In this document: positions 48,156-55,658 of the stretch, in pieces
Layout of the letters: each line of letters begins with the position of its first letter
Position numbering within the stretch: position 1 is the first letter of the stretch
IMG/VR virus record: IMGVR_UViG_3300025410_000022
Coordinates: 1 to 55,687 of that record
Direction: 5' to 3' (one strand)
Source of the DNA: a virus
Length of the DNA stretch: 55,687 nucleotides
Program-made: the position numbers and the translations under genes
Notes under the pieces: generated by a model
The model's input: the letters and a program-made list of their open reading frames with translations, nothing else
What the model was told of the DNA's origin: nothing
Databases searched by the model: none

Positions 48156-50409
48156 GGATCGGCACTCGCTTCTGTGCGGCGGATAAGCTGGGTCCGTTTG
48201 TTATACCGAACCGAGACCTGTTTGCCCCGAGGAGCATACTTTCGACTTGCAAATCTTCCGCCTGGCTCCGTTCGTCCGAGGTGCGGCGGGATGGCCGGAC
48301 CTTGTCCGTTCCTATCTTCTCAAATACCTGGGCGATGGTCGGCTTCGGGGGGAATACCCCTACGGTCTGACCCGGTCCAGGCCCGCGCAAGTACAATTTA
48401 TACCCTTCAAAGTTATAGCGGAGTTCCAGGTTCTTGCTCATGCCTGCTGCATGAAGGTGTTCGTTCGCTTCCCTGACCAATTGATCACGCGTATTTTTCA
48501 CTTGTTGCCAGGCCTGGGCGTCTTCTTCGCGAGTGGTAAACTGCGTCTGTTGAAACGCCTGGAGCGTGTCGCGGATTTGCTGGTCTATTGATTGTAGCTT
48601 AGAGTCCTGTGCCATGTCTGACAGGGGGCGCTCAACCGGACCCCAGGCAGCCTTGCCCCATTGGACGTCGCGGCTGACGCCTTCAGTGGCAGAGGGTGGG
48701 GTCAGCTTGAGGTACTGCGGCGGCAGCAAGGACCGGAGTTCATTGTTGCGGGCCTCGACCTCCCCCGCATTGGACATATAAGCCGCGTCCGCCGGGTCGC
48801 CCTTCATTGTATACGTCCGGTCGCCAAAATACCCGGACTGCATTATATCATGGATTGCTTCATCGGTCCCGCCAGCCGCCCGATGGCTTAAATTATACAT
48901 CCGATCATACGCGGTATCGTCGTGGTATAAATCACTGAGGGCGTCTACAAGCGAGACAGGGTCCCCGCCCCACCGACCGCTGTTTCTTGCCCGTGCAAGA
49001 GCCCTTCGCACAATAGTGAATGACATTTTACCGTCGGCCGTGAGGCGTCTAAGGGGGGCCAGTTTCCCAATCATAACGACGTTGGGGTCCCATACATCTA
49101 AAAAATCCCAAGGCTCCGCAAGAATAGACTCCCGTTCCTGCTCACTATAGGCTCTAGCCCCAGGGCCATATTGAGCCGCAGCCTTGGCATCTTCTTCATC
49201 CATATGCTTCAACGCGACATCGTGGATGTGCTTGTCTATTTCTTCGGGCGTCATGTTTACGGATTGTGGAATGACGTTCTCACGCGGAAGGCGTTCCCCT
49301 TCAACCCCAAACTTACGCTCAAGGGTTTTGTAAATCCGGTCCCGTCTACCACGCGGAAACACAAAATCTTGGTCGCGGGTCTTCATGTCCTTCTCGACAC
49401 GGGCCTTAAACCTGGCGTCCGGTTTAAGCCCGATATGCCCGCCGCGAATCCACTCGTCGTTAGCCCCACCCTCAAGCCCTTCAAGCGACTGCACCGCGTG
49501 CTGGAGTTCGTGAAGGATTACTTTTTTGCCTGTCGTCAAGTTTGGGGCGAGGTCCGGGGCCAGCACCAATTCTTTTGTGACTGCGTTCCAATGCCCGCCG
49601 TATTTACCAACCCGCGCCCGATCCTGCCCGTCAACGATGACCTTGATCTGCCGAAGCTGGGGGTAGGCCTTGAACAACTCGGGGTGATCGATGAACTCGG
49701 AGATGGGGGCCTCATAGCCTTTCTCATGGATTTCACGAAGGGCCGTCAGGTAAGGTTCCCCTTCATCCGTCCCGGCCTTATACCGCGCTGCCCGAGAAGC
49801 TACTGCACCAGGGCTATAGGTTGCTTCATGGTCAAGCACCTCCGACCGCCAGTGCCCGTCGAACCCGCGCTCCAGACCAATCTTGCGCCAGGTCTCGGTG
49901 GGGCTCGCCCCGCGGGCCTCCATCTGCCGTGCCGCCCATTCCTTGTCAGCGACCACGTCTTCCTTCCCAGCGCCCGCCAGCCTGCGCCGTCCCGCGCCGC
50001 CGATCAGCGTCCCTGCCACCGCGGTCCCCTTGGGGGCGAACGGCGCGCCTGCGCCTTGCAGGGCAATCATATCCTGGAGGACTTGCTTCTGGGACTCGAC
50101 CCCGCTCCCGCCGGATTGCCTCTCCTGCCGGTACATCTCCAGGTCCTGCGGCACTTTCGCCATGGTCTCTGGCGTGTCGGCCATGCCCTTGGCGGCGTTG
50201 ATACCCAACACCCCGGTCTCATAGGTCAACAGCCGGGCGGGGAGCGACAGAAGGTCCAAATACTGGGATGTCTTCGACTTGCCGGTGGCGAGGTCGTCCG
50301 GCACGACTTTCTTCTGCAACCAATCTTTCTGCGCCTGCGCCGGATCAAACCCGGAGTCAGTCGGTACCTTGTCGCCTATGCCATACTGCTCAAGCCCAGT
50401 ATCAGCCAT
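48148..50409 (-). CDS. Polyvalent-type protein with zinc metallopeptidase motif
   Basis: A 753-aa protein. Residues about 150-195 (MEARGASPTETWRKIGLERG, FDGHWRSEVLD) match an LPD-type domain of phage and plasmid polyvalent proteins. Residues 255-320 hold a zincin with HELQH at 300-304 (GKKVILHELQHAVQSLEG). The rest is alpha-helical with Tyr-rich segments. Polyvalent proteins are thought to enter the cell with the DNA and counter host defences; here the gene sits between terminase and portal. Coupled to the terminase by ATGA. Domain names rest on recognition by eye. Confidence 0.75.
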   Translation of the reverse strand: MADTGLEQYGIGDKVPTDSGFDPAQAQKDWLQKKVVPDDLATGKSKTSQYLDLLSLPARLLTYETGVLGINAAKGMADTPETMAKVPQDLEMYRQERQSGGSGVESQKQVLQDMIALQGAGAPFAPKGTAVAGTLIGGAGRRRLAGAGKEDVVADKEWAARQMEARGASPTETWRKIGLERGFDGHWRSEVLDHEATYSPGAVASRAARYKAGTDEGEPYLTALREIHEKGYEAPISEFIDHPELFKAYPQLRQIKVIVDGQDRARVGKYGGHWNAVTKELVLAPDLAPNLTTGKKVILHELQHAVQSLEGLEGGANDEWIRGGHIGLKPDARFKARVEKDMKTRDQDFVFPRGRRDRIYKTLERKFGVEGERLPRENVIPQSVNMTPEEIDKHIHDVALKHMDEEDAKAAAQYGPGARAYSEQERESILAEPWDFLDVWDPNVVMIGKLAPLRRLTADGKMSFTIVRRALARARNSGRWGGDPVSLVDALSDLYHDDTAYDRMYNLSHRAAGGTDEAIHDIMQSGYFGDRTYTMKGDPADAAYMSNAGEVEARNNELRSLLPPQYLKLTPPSATEGVSRDVQWGKAAWGPVERPLSDMAQDSKLQSIDQQIRDTLQAFQQTQFTTREEDAQAWQQVKNTRDQLVREANEHLHAAGMSKNLELRYNFEGYKLYLRGPGPGQTVGVFPPKPTIAQVFEKIGTDKVRPSRRTSDERSQAEDLQVESMLLGANRSRFGITNGPSLSAAQKRVPIHE

Positions 50410-52340
50410 CAGAAGTCCCACCGCCTGTTGCGTCTGGCATCCGCCGCCTGGCGGCCCCGATCCGCTGCTTGTCCATCAATGAAAGTCCGCACGATGTGCT
50501 GGGTGTAGATGTTCACTTCATCCCCCCGGCTCCGGGTCTCGCGGTCCTTCTCAACCTCATAGGTGCGGTTCTGGGCCATCAGGGATTTGCGTTCCCAATC
50601 GTTCCAGCAGCGCACTGCCAGCGCACAGGCTATCACACGGTCATCCTTCGCGCTACCGTCGCCCTTGATGGTCAAGCCGTCCTGCACGATCTTCCGCATC
50701 TCCTGGAGCAACTCCATGGAATTGAGGCGAAGCTGGCCGAGGTAAAAACTGTCCCGCATACCGGACATCATCTTGGACTTTTGATCGCCACTGGACTTCC
50801 AATGCCAGGCGTAGCCGGACCCCATACTGTCGGGGCGCTTGTACATGTACTGGCGGACGTTGGTGAAGATGTTCTTCACGCCCTTCTCATGGGCGTCCGA
50901 CTTGAGGTAGCCGGTCTCGATGGTCGCCCGCATATTCCTGATTTCATTCCACACGGCTTCACCGGGGCCGGTGATTTCAAGGATGTAGCGAGCGTTGGCA
51001 AAGGTGGCGCAGAGGTGCATCAATATCCAGGCGAACTGGTAGGTCGCGATGTTGGTGTCGCAGAACTCGGCCACCTGGACTACGGCGTCAGCGTAACAGC
51101 GGAGGACGCATATTGCGTAACGATCCGCTTCGTCAGACGAACCGTATGCTGGGTCAGCGGCAATAACATAAACCCCGTTGGGGTCGGGCTCTTCCCAAAT
51201 GCGAAGCGTAGCTGCCTTGGCAGAGTTGACAGGTTCAATTTGCATGGCAAGGAAGCTTTCCCCGGTATGGTATCGATACCCCATGTAATAATTGTCCTGC
51301 GCTGCCTTGACCGCTTTATTGAGTTCCGCAGCCGCAAAATAACTTGAACCTGTGAGCAGGAACGCTTCATCTTCGTGGGAAGGAAATTCCTGCTGGAATA
51401 ATTGGGAAGCTTCCGTTTCAATCGTATTATCGGGATCGTGCAAATCTGGATAACGGCGGTGGCGATACCACGCCCATTGATTAAGGGTGATCTCATGGCC
51501 GTATCTCTCCTTGACCAGCTTGGCGACCTCTTGTTCCTCTTCAGTAAGCGAGGCTTCACTGTATTTCTCAAAGAGTGCCTTCTCCGCTTTGCGACGTGGA
51601 TCATACGAGTAGTCAAGCTTGGCCCACCAACCGATGAAGATTGCTTTCTTCGCCAACTCGTCCGCGAGGGCCTCCTCCCAGAGTTCGTGGTAGATGTTGA
51701 AGCCCCTGGCTGTGCTTTCGAAAATATACAGCCGGTTGGGGTTCTTCTGGGCTGCCGCCGCCATAAGCGATGCTACACCCTCGGGATCACCCCAACTGGA
51801 AGTCTCGGTTGCATGAATGAAAGAGAGCCCGAGCCCGCGGCCGAGACCCCCAGAGGACGAGGATTTCTTGAGACCGGCGACAAGGTACGAGAGGCGGGAC
51901 CCATTGCCGAAGGACAGGCCGGTGCGGTTGTGGGTCAGGATGGCGCACTTGTGTGTCGCCGGGAGGCTACCTATGTAGCGAGTGAAAGTCTCTCGGAACT
52001 CATCGCGAGTAGCCTCCTTGTCGAAGACCACGGCCCCCTTGGTGCCGGGGAAGTAGAACATCCAGAACAGGTCGAGGGCCACCGAGATGGTGGTGATGCC
52101 AAGCTGACGGGCCTTGAGGATGACGAAGTGGTGGATGTCGTTCGACAGGCCGTCGAACAACTCGTCAAGGAACCGGACCTGAGCCCCGTAGGGAACGAGG
52201 GGGCTTTCACCCCCCGTTTCCTTTGAGTCGATCCGAAGGTACGAGATGAAGTCCAGGAATGCCGTCTGGAAGGCCTTGACCATCTCAAGGTTCCACGGGT
52301 TGTCCTCGGTTGCGGCCTTGCGTTTCGGCGGGCGAGCCAT
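50409..52340 (-). CDS. terL: Terminase large subunit
   Basis: A 643-aa packaging motor. The ATPase part has a Walker A-like LKARQLGITT (75-84, Lys/Arg form without the full GKT) and Walker B LSFIHATE (172-179). The nuclease part has the first acidic residue in VIAADPAYGSSDEADR (about 398-413) and further acidic residues in KMMSGMRD and DGSAKDDRVIACALAV. It cuts concatemers and pumps DNA through the portal. It overlaps the polyvalent gene and follows the Cys-rich small gene. Confidence 0.92.
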   Translation of the reverse strand: MARPPKRKAATEDNPWNLEMVKAFQTAFLDFISYLRIDSKETGGESPLVPYGAQVRFLDELFDGLSNDIHHFVILKARQLGITTISVALDLFWMFYFPGTKGAVVFDKEATRDEFRETFTRYIGSLPATHKCAILTHNRTGLSFGNGSRLSYLVAGLKKSSSSGGLGRGLGLSFIHATETSSWGDPEGVASLMAAAAQKNPNRLYIFESTARGFNIYHELWEEALADELAKKAIFIGWWAKLDYSYDPRRKAEKALFEKYSEASLTEEEQEVAKLVKERYGHEITLNQWAWYRHRRYPDLHDPDNTIETEASQLFQQEFPSHEDEAFLLTGSSYFAAAELNKAVKAAQDNYYMGYRYHTGESFLAMQIEPVNSAKAATLRIWEEPDPNGVYVIAADPAYGSSDEADRYAICVLRCYADAVVQVAEFCDTNIATYQFAWILMHLCATFANARYILEITGPGEAVWNEIRNMRATIETGYLKSDAHEKGVKNIFTNVRQYMYKRPDSMGSGYAWHWKSSGDQKSKMMSGMRDSFYLGQLRLNSMELLQEMRKIVQDGLTIKGDGSAKDDRVIACALAVRCWNDWERKSLMAQNRTYEVEKDRETRSRGDEVNIYTQHIVRTFIDGQAADRGRQAADARRNRRWDF

Positions 52341-52342
52341 GA

Positions 52343-52672
52343 TCAGGCTTTCGGTTTACGGCCGCGGGGCTTGGGAGGAAGTTCGTCAAGAAGGTCAAGC
52401 TTCCTGGGTTCCGGCTCGGGAGGCGCAGAAGAAATGATCTGACCCTGAGACTGCTCGGGAGGTGCGGGCAACGGAGCATGGGGCTTCGCTTCAAGGATGT
52501 CCTGGAGGCCGTGCTTGTCCACCCACTCGCCACACCAATCGTGGGTCTCCACCTTGGGCCAGAACGCATTGATACGGTTCATTGGGTCAATATGGAACGT
52601 GGACGGCGAGGTAAACCGGCACGTTGAGTTGAGTGCTTCAAAAAAGTAGCACGCATGGCAAGACACGCTCAT
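52343..52672 (-). CDS. Small cysteine-rich protein next to the terminase
   Basis: A 109-aa protein. CHACYFFEALNSTCRF, then WPKVETHDWCGEWVDKHGL gives four cysteines (5, 8, 18 and 47), a metal-binding pattern common in small phage proteins next to terminases. Residues 65-109 are a disordered Pro-rich tail ending in basic GRKPKA. Possibly a DNA-binding partner of packaging. Confidence 0.65.
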   Translation of the reverse strand: MSVSCHACYFFEALNSTCRFTSPSTFHIDPMNRINAFWPKVETHDWCGEWVDKHGLQDILEAKPHAPLPAPPEQSQGQIISSAPPEPEPRKLDLLDELPPKPRGRKPKA

Positions 52673-52968
52673 AGGGGGCTCCTCTGCTTCAGAAGTTCAG
52701 CCCGCGCCGCGGCCAGGCGTCGGGCGTTTACAAAACAATTTAAGGCAGCTTTGGCCGGTCCTGGCAAGTGCGCCTTACCAGCAATCCACCGCTTTACCGT
52801 GGGCAGGGACACCATCAGGTCTCGCGCCATTGCTTCCACCCAGCCGTACCCGTACAGAAACTGCCCGGTCTCTTCCAACCATTGGCGCTCGGACTTGTTT
52901 GCGGGTTTGTGTTTAGGGGTGGGGCGGCGCTGGGGGGAAGCGCCGCCCCGAGGGGGGTGTTCATGCAT
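52669..52968 (-). CDS. HTH protein, small-terminase candidate
   Basis: A 99-aa protein. EAMARDLMVSLPTVKRWIAG is a helix-turn-helix at about 45-64, with a basic, disordered N-terminus. The gene is the first of the leftward packaging operon and lies two genes before terL. A small terminase subunit that recognises phage DNA is plausible; a transcription regulator is the alternative. The start is uncertain because a 10-bp hairpin lies inside codons 7-16 and no good ribosome site is visible. Confidence 0.55.
   Translation of the reverse strand: MHEHPPRGGASPQRRPTPKHKPANKSERQWLEETGQFLYGYGWVEAMARDLMVSLPTVKRWIAGKAHLPGPAKAALNCFVNARRLAAARAELLKQRSPL
52921..52949. other. Very stable hairpin near the start of the packaging operon
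   Basis: GGGGCGGCGC-tggggggaa-GCGCCGCCCC is a perfect 10-bp all-GC stem with a 9-base loop, within the first codons of the HTH gene. It would strongly hamper ribosome loading, or the true start lies further downstream. Confidence 0.7.
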
Positions 52969-53009
52969 GAGAGGACCAATCCCAGTGAACGAGGCTTAAC
53001 GTAACAAAA

Positions 53010-53038
53010 TGGTCTGCATGGGTAAAGGGCTTTGTCAA
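53010..53038 (-). promoter_or_regulatory. Possible sigma70 promoter of the packaging operon
   Basis: Minus strand TTGACA (53038-53033), 17 bp, then AGACCA preceded by TGC as an extended -10. The -35 is perfect, the -10 poor. It would lie 42 bp upstream of the HTH gene start. Confidence 0.3.
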
Positions 53039-53165
53039 GAAATTTCAACAGCCGACCACTGGGAGTATGGAAGGTTGTACAGAGTGTTGCGATTACCCGT
53101 GGGCAAAATTGCGAAAATTTTTTGGGGAGGACCGCGGGGTACACAACGGATCGAGTTCGTCGGTC

Positions 53166-53215
53166 CCTGCAGCCTGGTCGCTTTGTTGCCTGCAGCCTGG
53201 TCGCTTTGTTGCCTG
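53166..53215 (+). repeat. 23-bp tandem repeat, 2.2 copies
   Basis: Exact period-23 repeat (unit begins CCTGCAGCCTGGTCG and ends TTTGTTG). Each unit contains CCTGG and the phrase CTTTGTTGCCT, the latter also found at 55486-55496 in the other non-coding region. Confidence 0.9.
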
Positions 53216-53291
53216 GCACACTCAGCGCCAGGCGATGACCTGGTCGGATAGGGTTTATGCGTTTACACTATATATAGTCGGAAACGATTTC

Positions 53292-53310
53292 TAACTTTCC
53301 ATAGTGTTAT
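53292..53310 (+). promoter_or_regulatory. Promoter/operator motif, copy B
   Basis: TAACTTTCC-atagtg-TTAT, same spacing as copies A and C. It lies 110 bp before ATG 53421 and 14 bp after the palindrome ACTATATATAGT. Confidence 0.6.
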
Positions 53311-53420
53311 CAATGGGTTACGAAAAACGCTTGTACCTGGCAGCACCCTGGGCATTATGGAGCCTGGTTAAGTGCCTGGCCGGAACAAGGCACGCAAGAG
53401 AAGTGAAAAGGAATAGCCAA

Positions 53421-53624
53421 ATGTCACGCAAATATTACACTCTGGCAATTCTAGAAGACGGTATCTGGGCCCCTCAATTTGGGGATTACGACCGGGATTG
53501 CGTAAAGTTTGAAGCGGACGATTACAAGGATCACGGTACTAAACTCAAGGATATCCGCATCATTTGTACCAAAGACGACCAGGCTTCTATTGAGTCTGCA
53601 GTATCTGCTCTTAACTCTAAGTAA
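53421..53624 (+). CDS. Small hypothetical early protein
   Basis: A 67-aa protein; ATG 53421 follows AAAAGGA. MSRKYYTLAILEDGIWAPQF, GDYDRDCVKFEADDYKDHG and a C-terminal helix form an alpha/beta pattern frequently seen in small phage proteins of unknown role. First gene of the 53421-54364 block. Confidence 0.75.
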   Translation: MSRKYYTLAILEDGIWAPQFGDYDRDCVKFEADDYKDHGTKLKDIRIICTKDDQASIESAVSALNSK

Positions 53625-53635
53625 GGATTACAAAC

Positions 53636-54364
53636 ATGACGATATCAATTCAAGAAAAGTCCGCCAATGGTAAGACCGGAGCCGTAGTAACTACCTATCG
53701 TGCGGGTAATACTTCACAATATGGCACATGCCCGAAAACTTGTGGGCAATGCACGACGCACTGCCCGGTATATGGCGCGGATAAAATAGACTATGGTTAT
53801 GCTACTGCAGTCTATAACTGCGTCGCACCTGGAGGTGTTTCCTGGCTGTACAGTCACTTTGATTGGAAAAAATGGTATGAAGCTTTCAAGCCTATGCCAA
53901 GTAAAACTACCTTCAACTTTTCCGCCGATACAATGGAACAAGCTTTGAAGGCATGGCTTGCAGGCGTACCTACCACGGTTGTAGTACCAAAAGACTTTCC
54001 CAAGTCTACCTGGGTTGGTTTAGAGGGACCTGATGACAGTATGAAGGTTCAAGTCGTTACTTGCCCTGCCCAAACGAATAAGGAAATAACCTGCGACAAT
54101 TGTGGTGATGGCGCGCCATTATGCGCCAGGGGCAATAGAACCTATATCATCGCGTTCCGATTACATGGTACCGCCACCAAAACCGCTGATACATGTTATG
54201 CAGGATCCGGCTTTCGTACTGGGCCTTATTGGAAACGGCTTTCTACCCGTCAACAATCACTTTCGGATATTGAGATGATCCAGGCATTGCGCGCCAGGCT
54301 CGAAAAACGACCAGGCGCAAAGGTTCGCTTTCATGTCGCCGGGGATATCGGCCAAGAAGGCTAG
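53636..54364 (+). CDS. Cysteine-rich gp88/DUF7227-like phage protein
   Basis: A 242-aa protein with the typical N-terminus of the Gp88-like phage family: SANGKTGAVVTTYRAGNTSQ, then CPKTCGQCTTHCPVYG, and the late cluster VVTCPAQTNKEITCDNCGDG, then LCARG...YIIAFRLHG. Ten or more cysteines suggest bound Fe-S or zinc. Function unknown; members are common in phages. Its stop lies in the first of two tandem terminators. Confidence 0.75.
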   Translation: MTISIQEKSANGKTGAVVTTYRAGNTSQYGTCPKTCGQCTTHCPVYGADKIDYGYATAVYNCVAPGGVSWLYSHFDWKKWYEAFKPMPSKTTFNFSADTMEQALKAWLAGVPTTVVVPKDFPKSTWVGLEGPDDSMKVQVVTCPAQTNKEITCDNCGDGAPLCARGNRTYIIAFRLHGTATKTADTCYAGSGFRTGPYWKRLSTRQQSLSDIEMIQALRARLEKRPGAKVRFHVAGDIGQEG

Positions 54365-54379
54365 GCTTTCCTAGCCTTT
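54358..54379 (+). terminator. Terminator overlapping the stop codon
   Basis: GGCTAGG-cttt-CCTAGCC-TTTC. The stem includes the stop TAG of the Gp88-like gene; first of two tandem terminators. Confidence 0.65.
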
Positions 54380-54382
54380 CGA

Positions 54383-54417
54383 GCGCGCCAGGTTATCGCC
54401 TGGCGCGCTTTTCTTTT
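54383..54417 (+). terminator. Strong rho-independent terminator
   Basis: GCGCGCCAGG-ttatcg-CCTGGCGCGC is a perfect 10-bp stem followed by TTTTCTTTT. The arms are the CGCCAGG element that recurs in the non-coding regions. Confidence 0.9.
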
Positions 54418-54707
54418 GTCTATCCGCCAGGTAAGGGCGCGCCAGGTGCGCCAATGCCACCACCAGACCTATAACGCGCCAGGATGGCAAGCGCAGTGGT
54501 ACTCGCCTAGGCTCCCATATAGGCGCACCCCGTTCCGGGCGCGTAGCACCCCTTAGAATCGATTTACGAAATGGTTGCATTTGTTGTGAATTATCGCCAA
54601 CAAAGTGTAAAGCTATGGGTAAAGTACAAAAAAGTGAGCAAAATCAATGGGTTGGGCTTGACCACCACGTTCAAAAGTGCCAAAAGCCAACAGGGAAGGT
54701 GCAACGC
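54418..54707. other. Intergenic region with CGCCAGG elements
   Basis: 290 bp without a convincing gene. The left half carries CGCCAGG at 54426, GCGCCAGG at 54440 and 54478, and a palindrome-like CGCCTAGGCTCCCATATAGG. The right half is AT-richer (TTGCATTTGTTGTGAATTAT) and probably contains the promoter of the gene at 54708. A longer start at 54615 for that gene has no ribosome site. Confidence 0.5.
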
Positions 54708-55028
54708 ATGACCAATAAATCCAACACTTTCGGGCTAATAATTAAAAACCTGGCAGCCGGGGCTAAATACGCGTCCTGGATAGCAGATTGTGTTGGAATA
54801 AACCGTGCCACGTTTAATTCCTGGTCATGGAATAGGCAAAAACCTGGAAAAAGGAAAGTGGCGCTCTTGATTGACTCAGTGCCAACGCTCCGCGCCCAAT
54901 TACTTGCCCGCCACCAAGCCGAACTTGAAGCCTTCGAAAAAGGTGCGCGAGACCTTTGGCTATTTCACCAAACGGACCCTGGACGCTACACCAGGCCGGA
55001 CCCCAGCCATAAACCGATCAAGAACTAA
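54708..55028 (+). CDS. HTH-like DNA-binding protein beside the origin candidate
   Basis: A 106-aa protein; ATG 54708 follows GGAAGG. YASWIADCVGINRATFNSWS, then WNRQKPGKRKVALLID resembles a helix-turn-helix. The C-terminus is helical and basic. The gene stands alone next to the large non-coding region with iteron-like repeats, so it could be a replication initiator or a repressor of that region; neither is shown. Confidence 0.6.
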   Translation: MTNKSNTFGLIIKNLAAGAKYASWIADCVGINRATFNSWSWNRQKPGKRKVALLIDSVPTLRAQLLARHQAELEAFEKGARDLWLFHQTDPGRYTRPDPSHKPIKN

Positions 55029-55168
55029 CCGGGCGAAACCCGTTACGATACAACTAATCATCGTCTGTTCTGGCCCCATCTTTATAGATATCAATCACTT
55101 AGCGTTCAACTGTTAACCCGTAATTAGCGAACAGAAAAAAACTGCACAGTCAAGTGAACAGTTGAATT

Positions 55169-55188
55169 TGGCGGTTTTCCGCCATTTT
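55169..55188. terminator. Hairpin with T-run
   Basis: TGGCGG-tttt-CCGCCA followed by TTTT; on the other strand it is also followed by A/T-rich sequence. A short bidirectional terminator-like element in the non-coding region. Confidence 0.5.
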
Positions 55189-55323
55189 GACCACAACTAG
55201 TGCGACATTTTTGGGTACTGTGCGAAGTGTGCGGCGGAAAATATGAGATAGGTATATATCCACCAGGAGGGACCGGGGAGAGCCCACTGGAAGAAAAAGC
55301 CTCGCTAGTACCATATTATTCCC

Positions 55324-55350
55324 AGAACAGTTAGAACACTTAGAACAGTT
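55324..55350. repeat. Three tandem 9-bp iteron-like repeats
   Basis: AGAACAGTT, AGAACACTT, AGAACAGTT, without spacers. They stand immediately before a 38-bp stretch that is nearly pure A/T (55351-55388). Confidence 0.85.
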
Positions 55351-55388
55351 ATATATATATATTTAAACTATTTAAAACATATATATAA
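55351..55388. other. AT-rich tract, possible unwinding element
   Basis: A run of ATATAT, TTTAAA and ATATATAA with only two C in 38 bases, and partial two-fold symmetry around TTTAAACTATTTAAA. It is by far the most AT-rich spot of the genome. Confidence 0.7.
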
Positions 55389-55631
55389 GAACGGCAGTTT
55401 TCCTGGGGCTTTTGCAAGATGGCAACTGTGCGATTGACTGTTCACTTGTGGCCGCCGCGACCCTCAAAACTCGCACACTTATCACTTTGTTGCCTTATTA
55501 CTTCGCAAGATGGAAAGTGTGCGACCCGCCAGGTCATCGCCAGGTCAAGTGTGCAGCCGTGAACTGTTCGCCAGGTGGAGCCTGGTCGCCCGCCAGGCCG
55601 TCGCACACTTATCAAGTTGGAATAATAAGTT

Positions 55632-55650
55632 TAACTTTCCGAAAAATTAT
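55632..55650 (+). promoter_or_regulatory. Promoter/operator motif, copy C
   Basis: TAACTTTCC-gaaaaa-TTAT, the same pattern as copies A and B. After closing the circle it lies about 60 bp upstream of the DUF932 gene start at 52, so it likely controls that transcript. Confidence 0.6.
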
Positions 55651-55658
55651 GTCATTGT

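Larger units (their letters stand above)
52969..53420. promoter_or_regulatory. 452-bp divergent intergenic region
   Basis: This gap lies between the leftward packaging operon and the rightward gene at 53421. It holds a minus-strand TTGACA, a 23-bp tandem repeat, a 12-bp palindrome ACTATATATAGT (53267-53278) and promoter-like motif B. Nine CC(A/T)GG sites also lie here, several as CGCCAGG or GCCTGG. A small frame (53304) runs into the next gene but lacks a ribosome site. Confidence 0.6.
55029..55658. other. Large non-coding region, replication-origin candidate
   Basis: About 630 bp with no supported gene in an otherwise packed genome. It holds three tandem 9-bp repeats, an AT-rich tract and many short inverted copies of TCGCACAC/GTGTGCGA and TGAACAGT/ACTGTTCA. 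It also holds several CGCCAGG elements, a hairpin and, at its end, promoter motif C. This combination is what one expects of an origin with its control sites. Confidence 0.65.

Noticed and set aside
49171-50508. 445-codon plus-strand open frame
   Set aside because: Antisense shadow of the polyvalent-type gene and the end of terL; no recognisable domain and no ribosome site.
50268-51347. 359-codon plus-strand open frame
   Set aside because: Antisense to the terminase, whose motifs and gene overlaps are clear.
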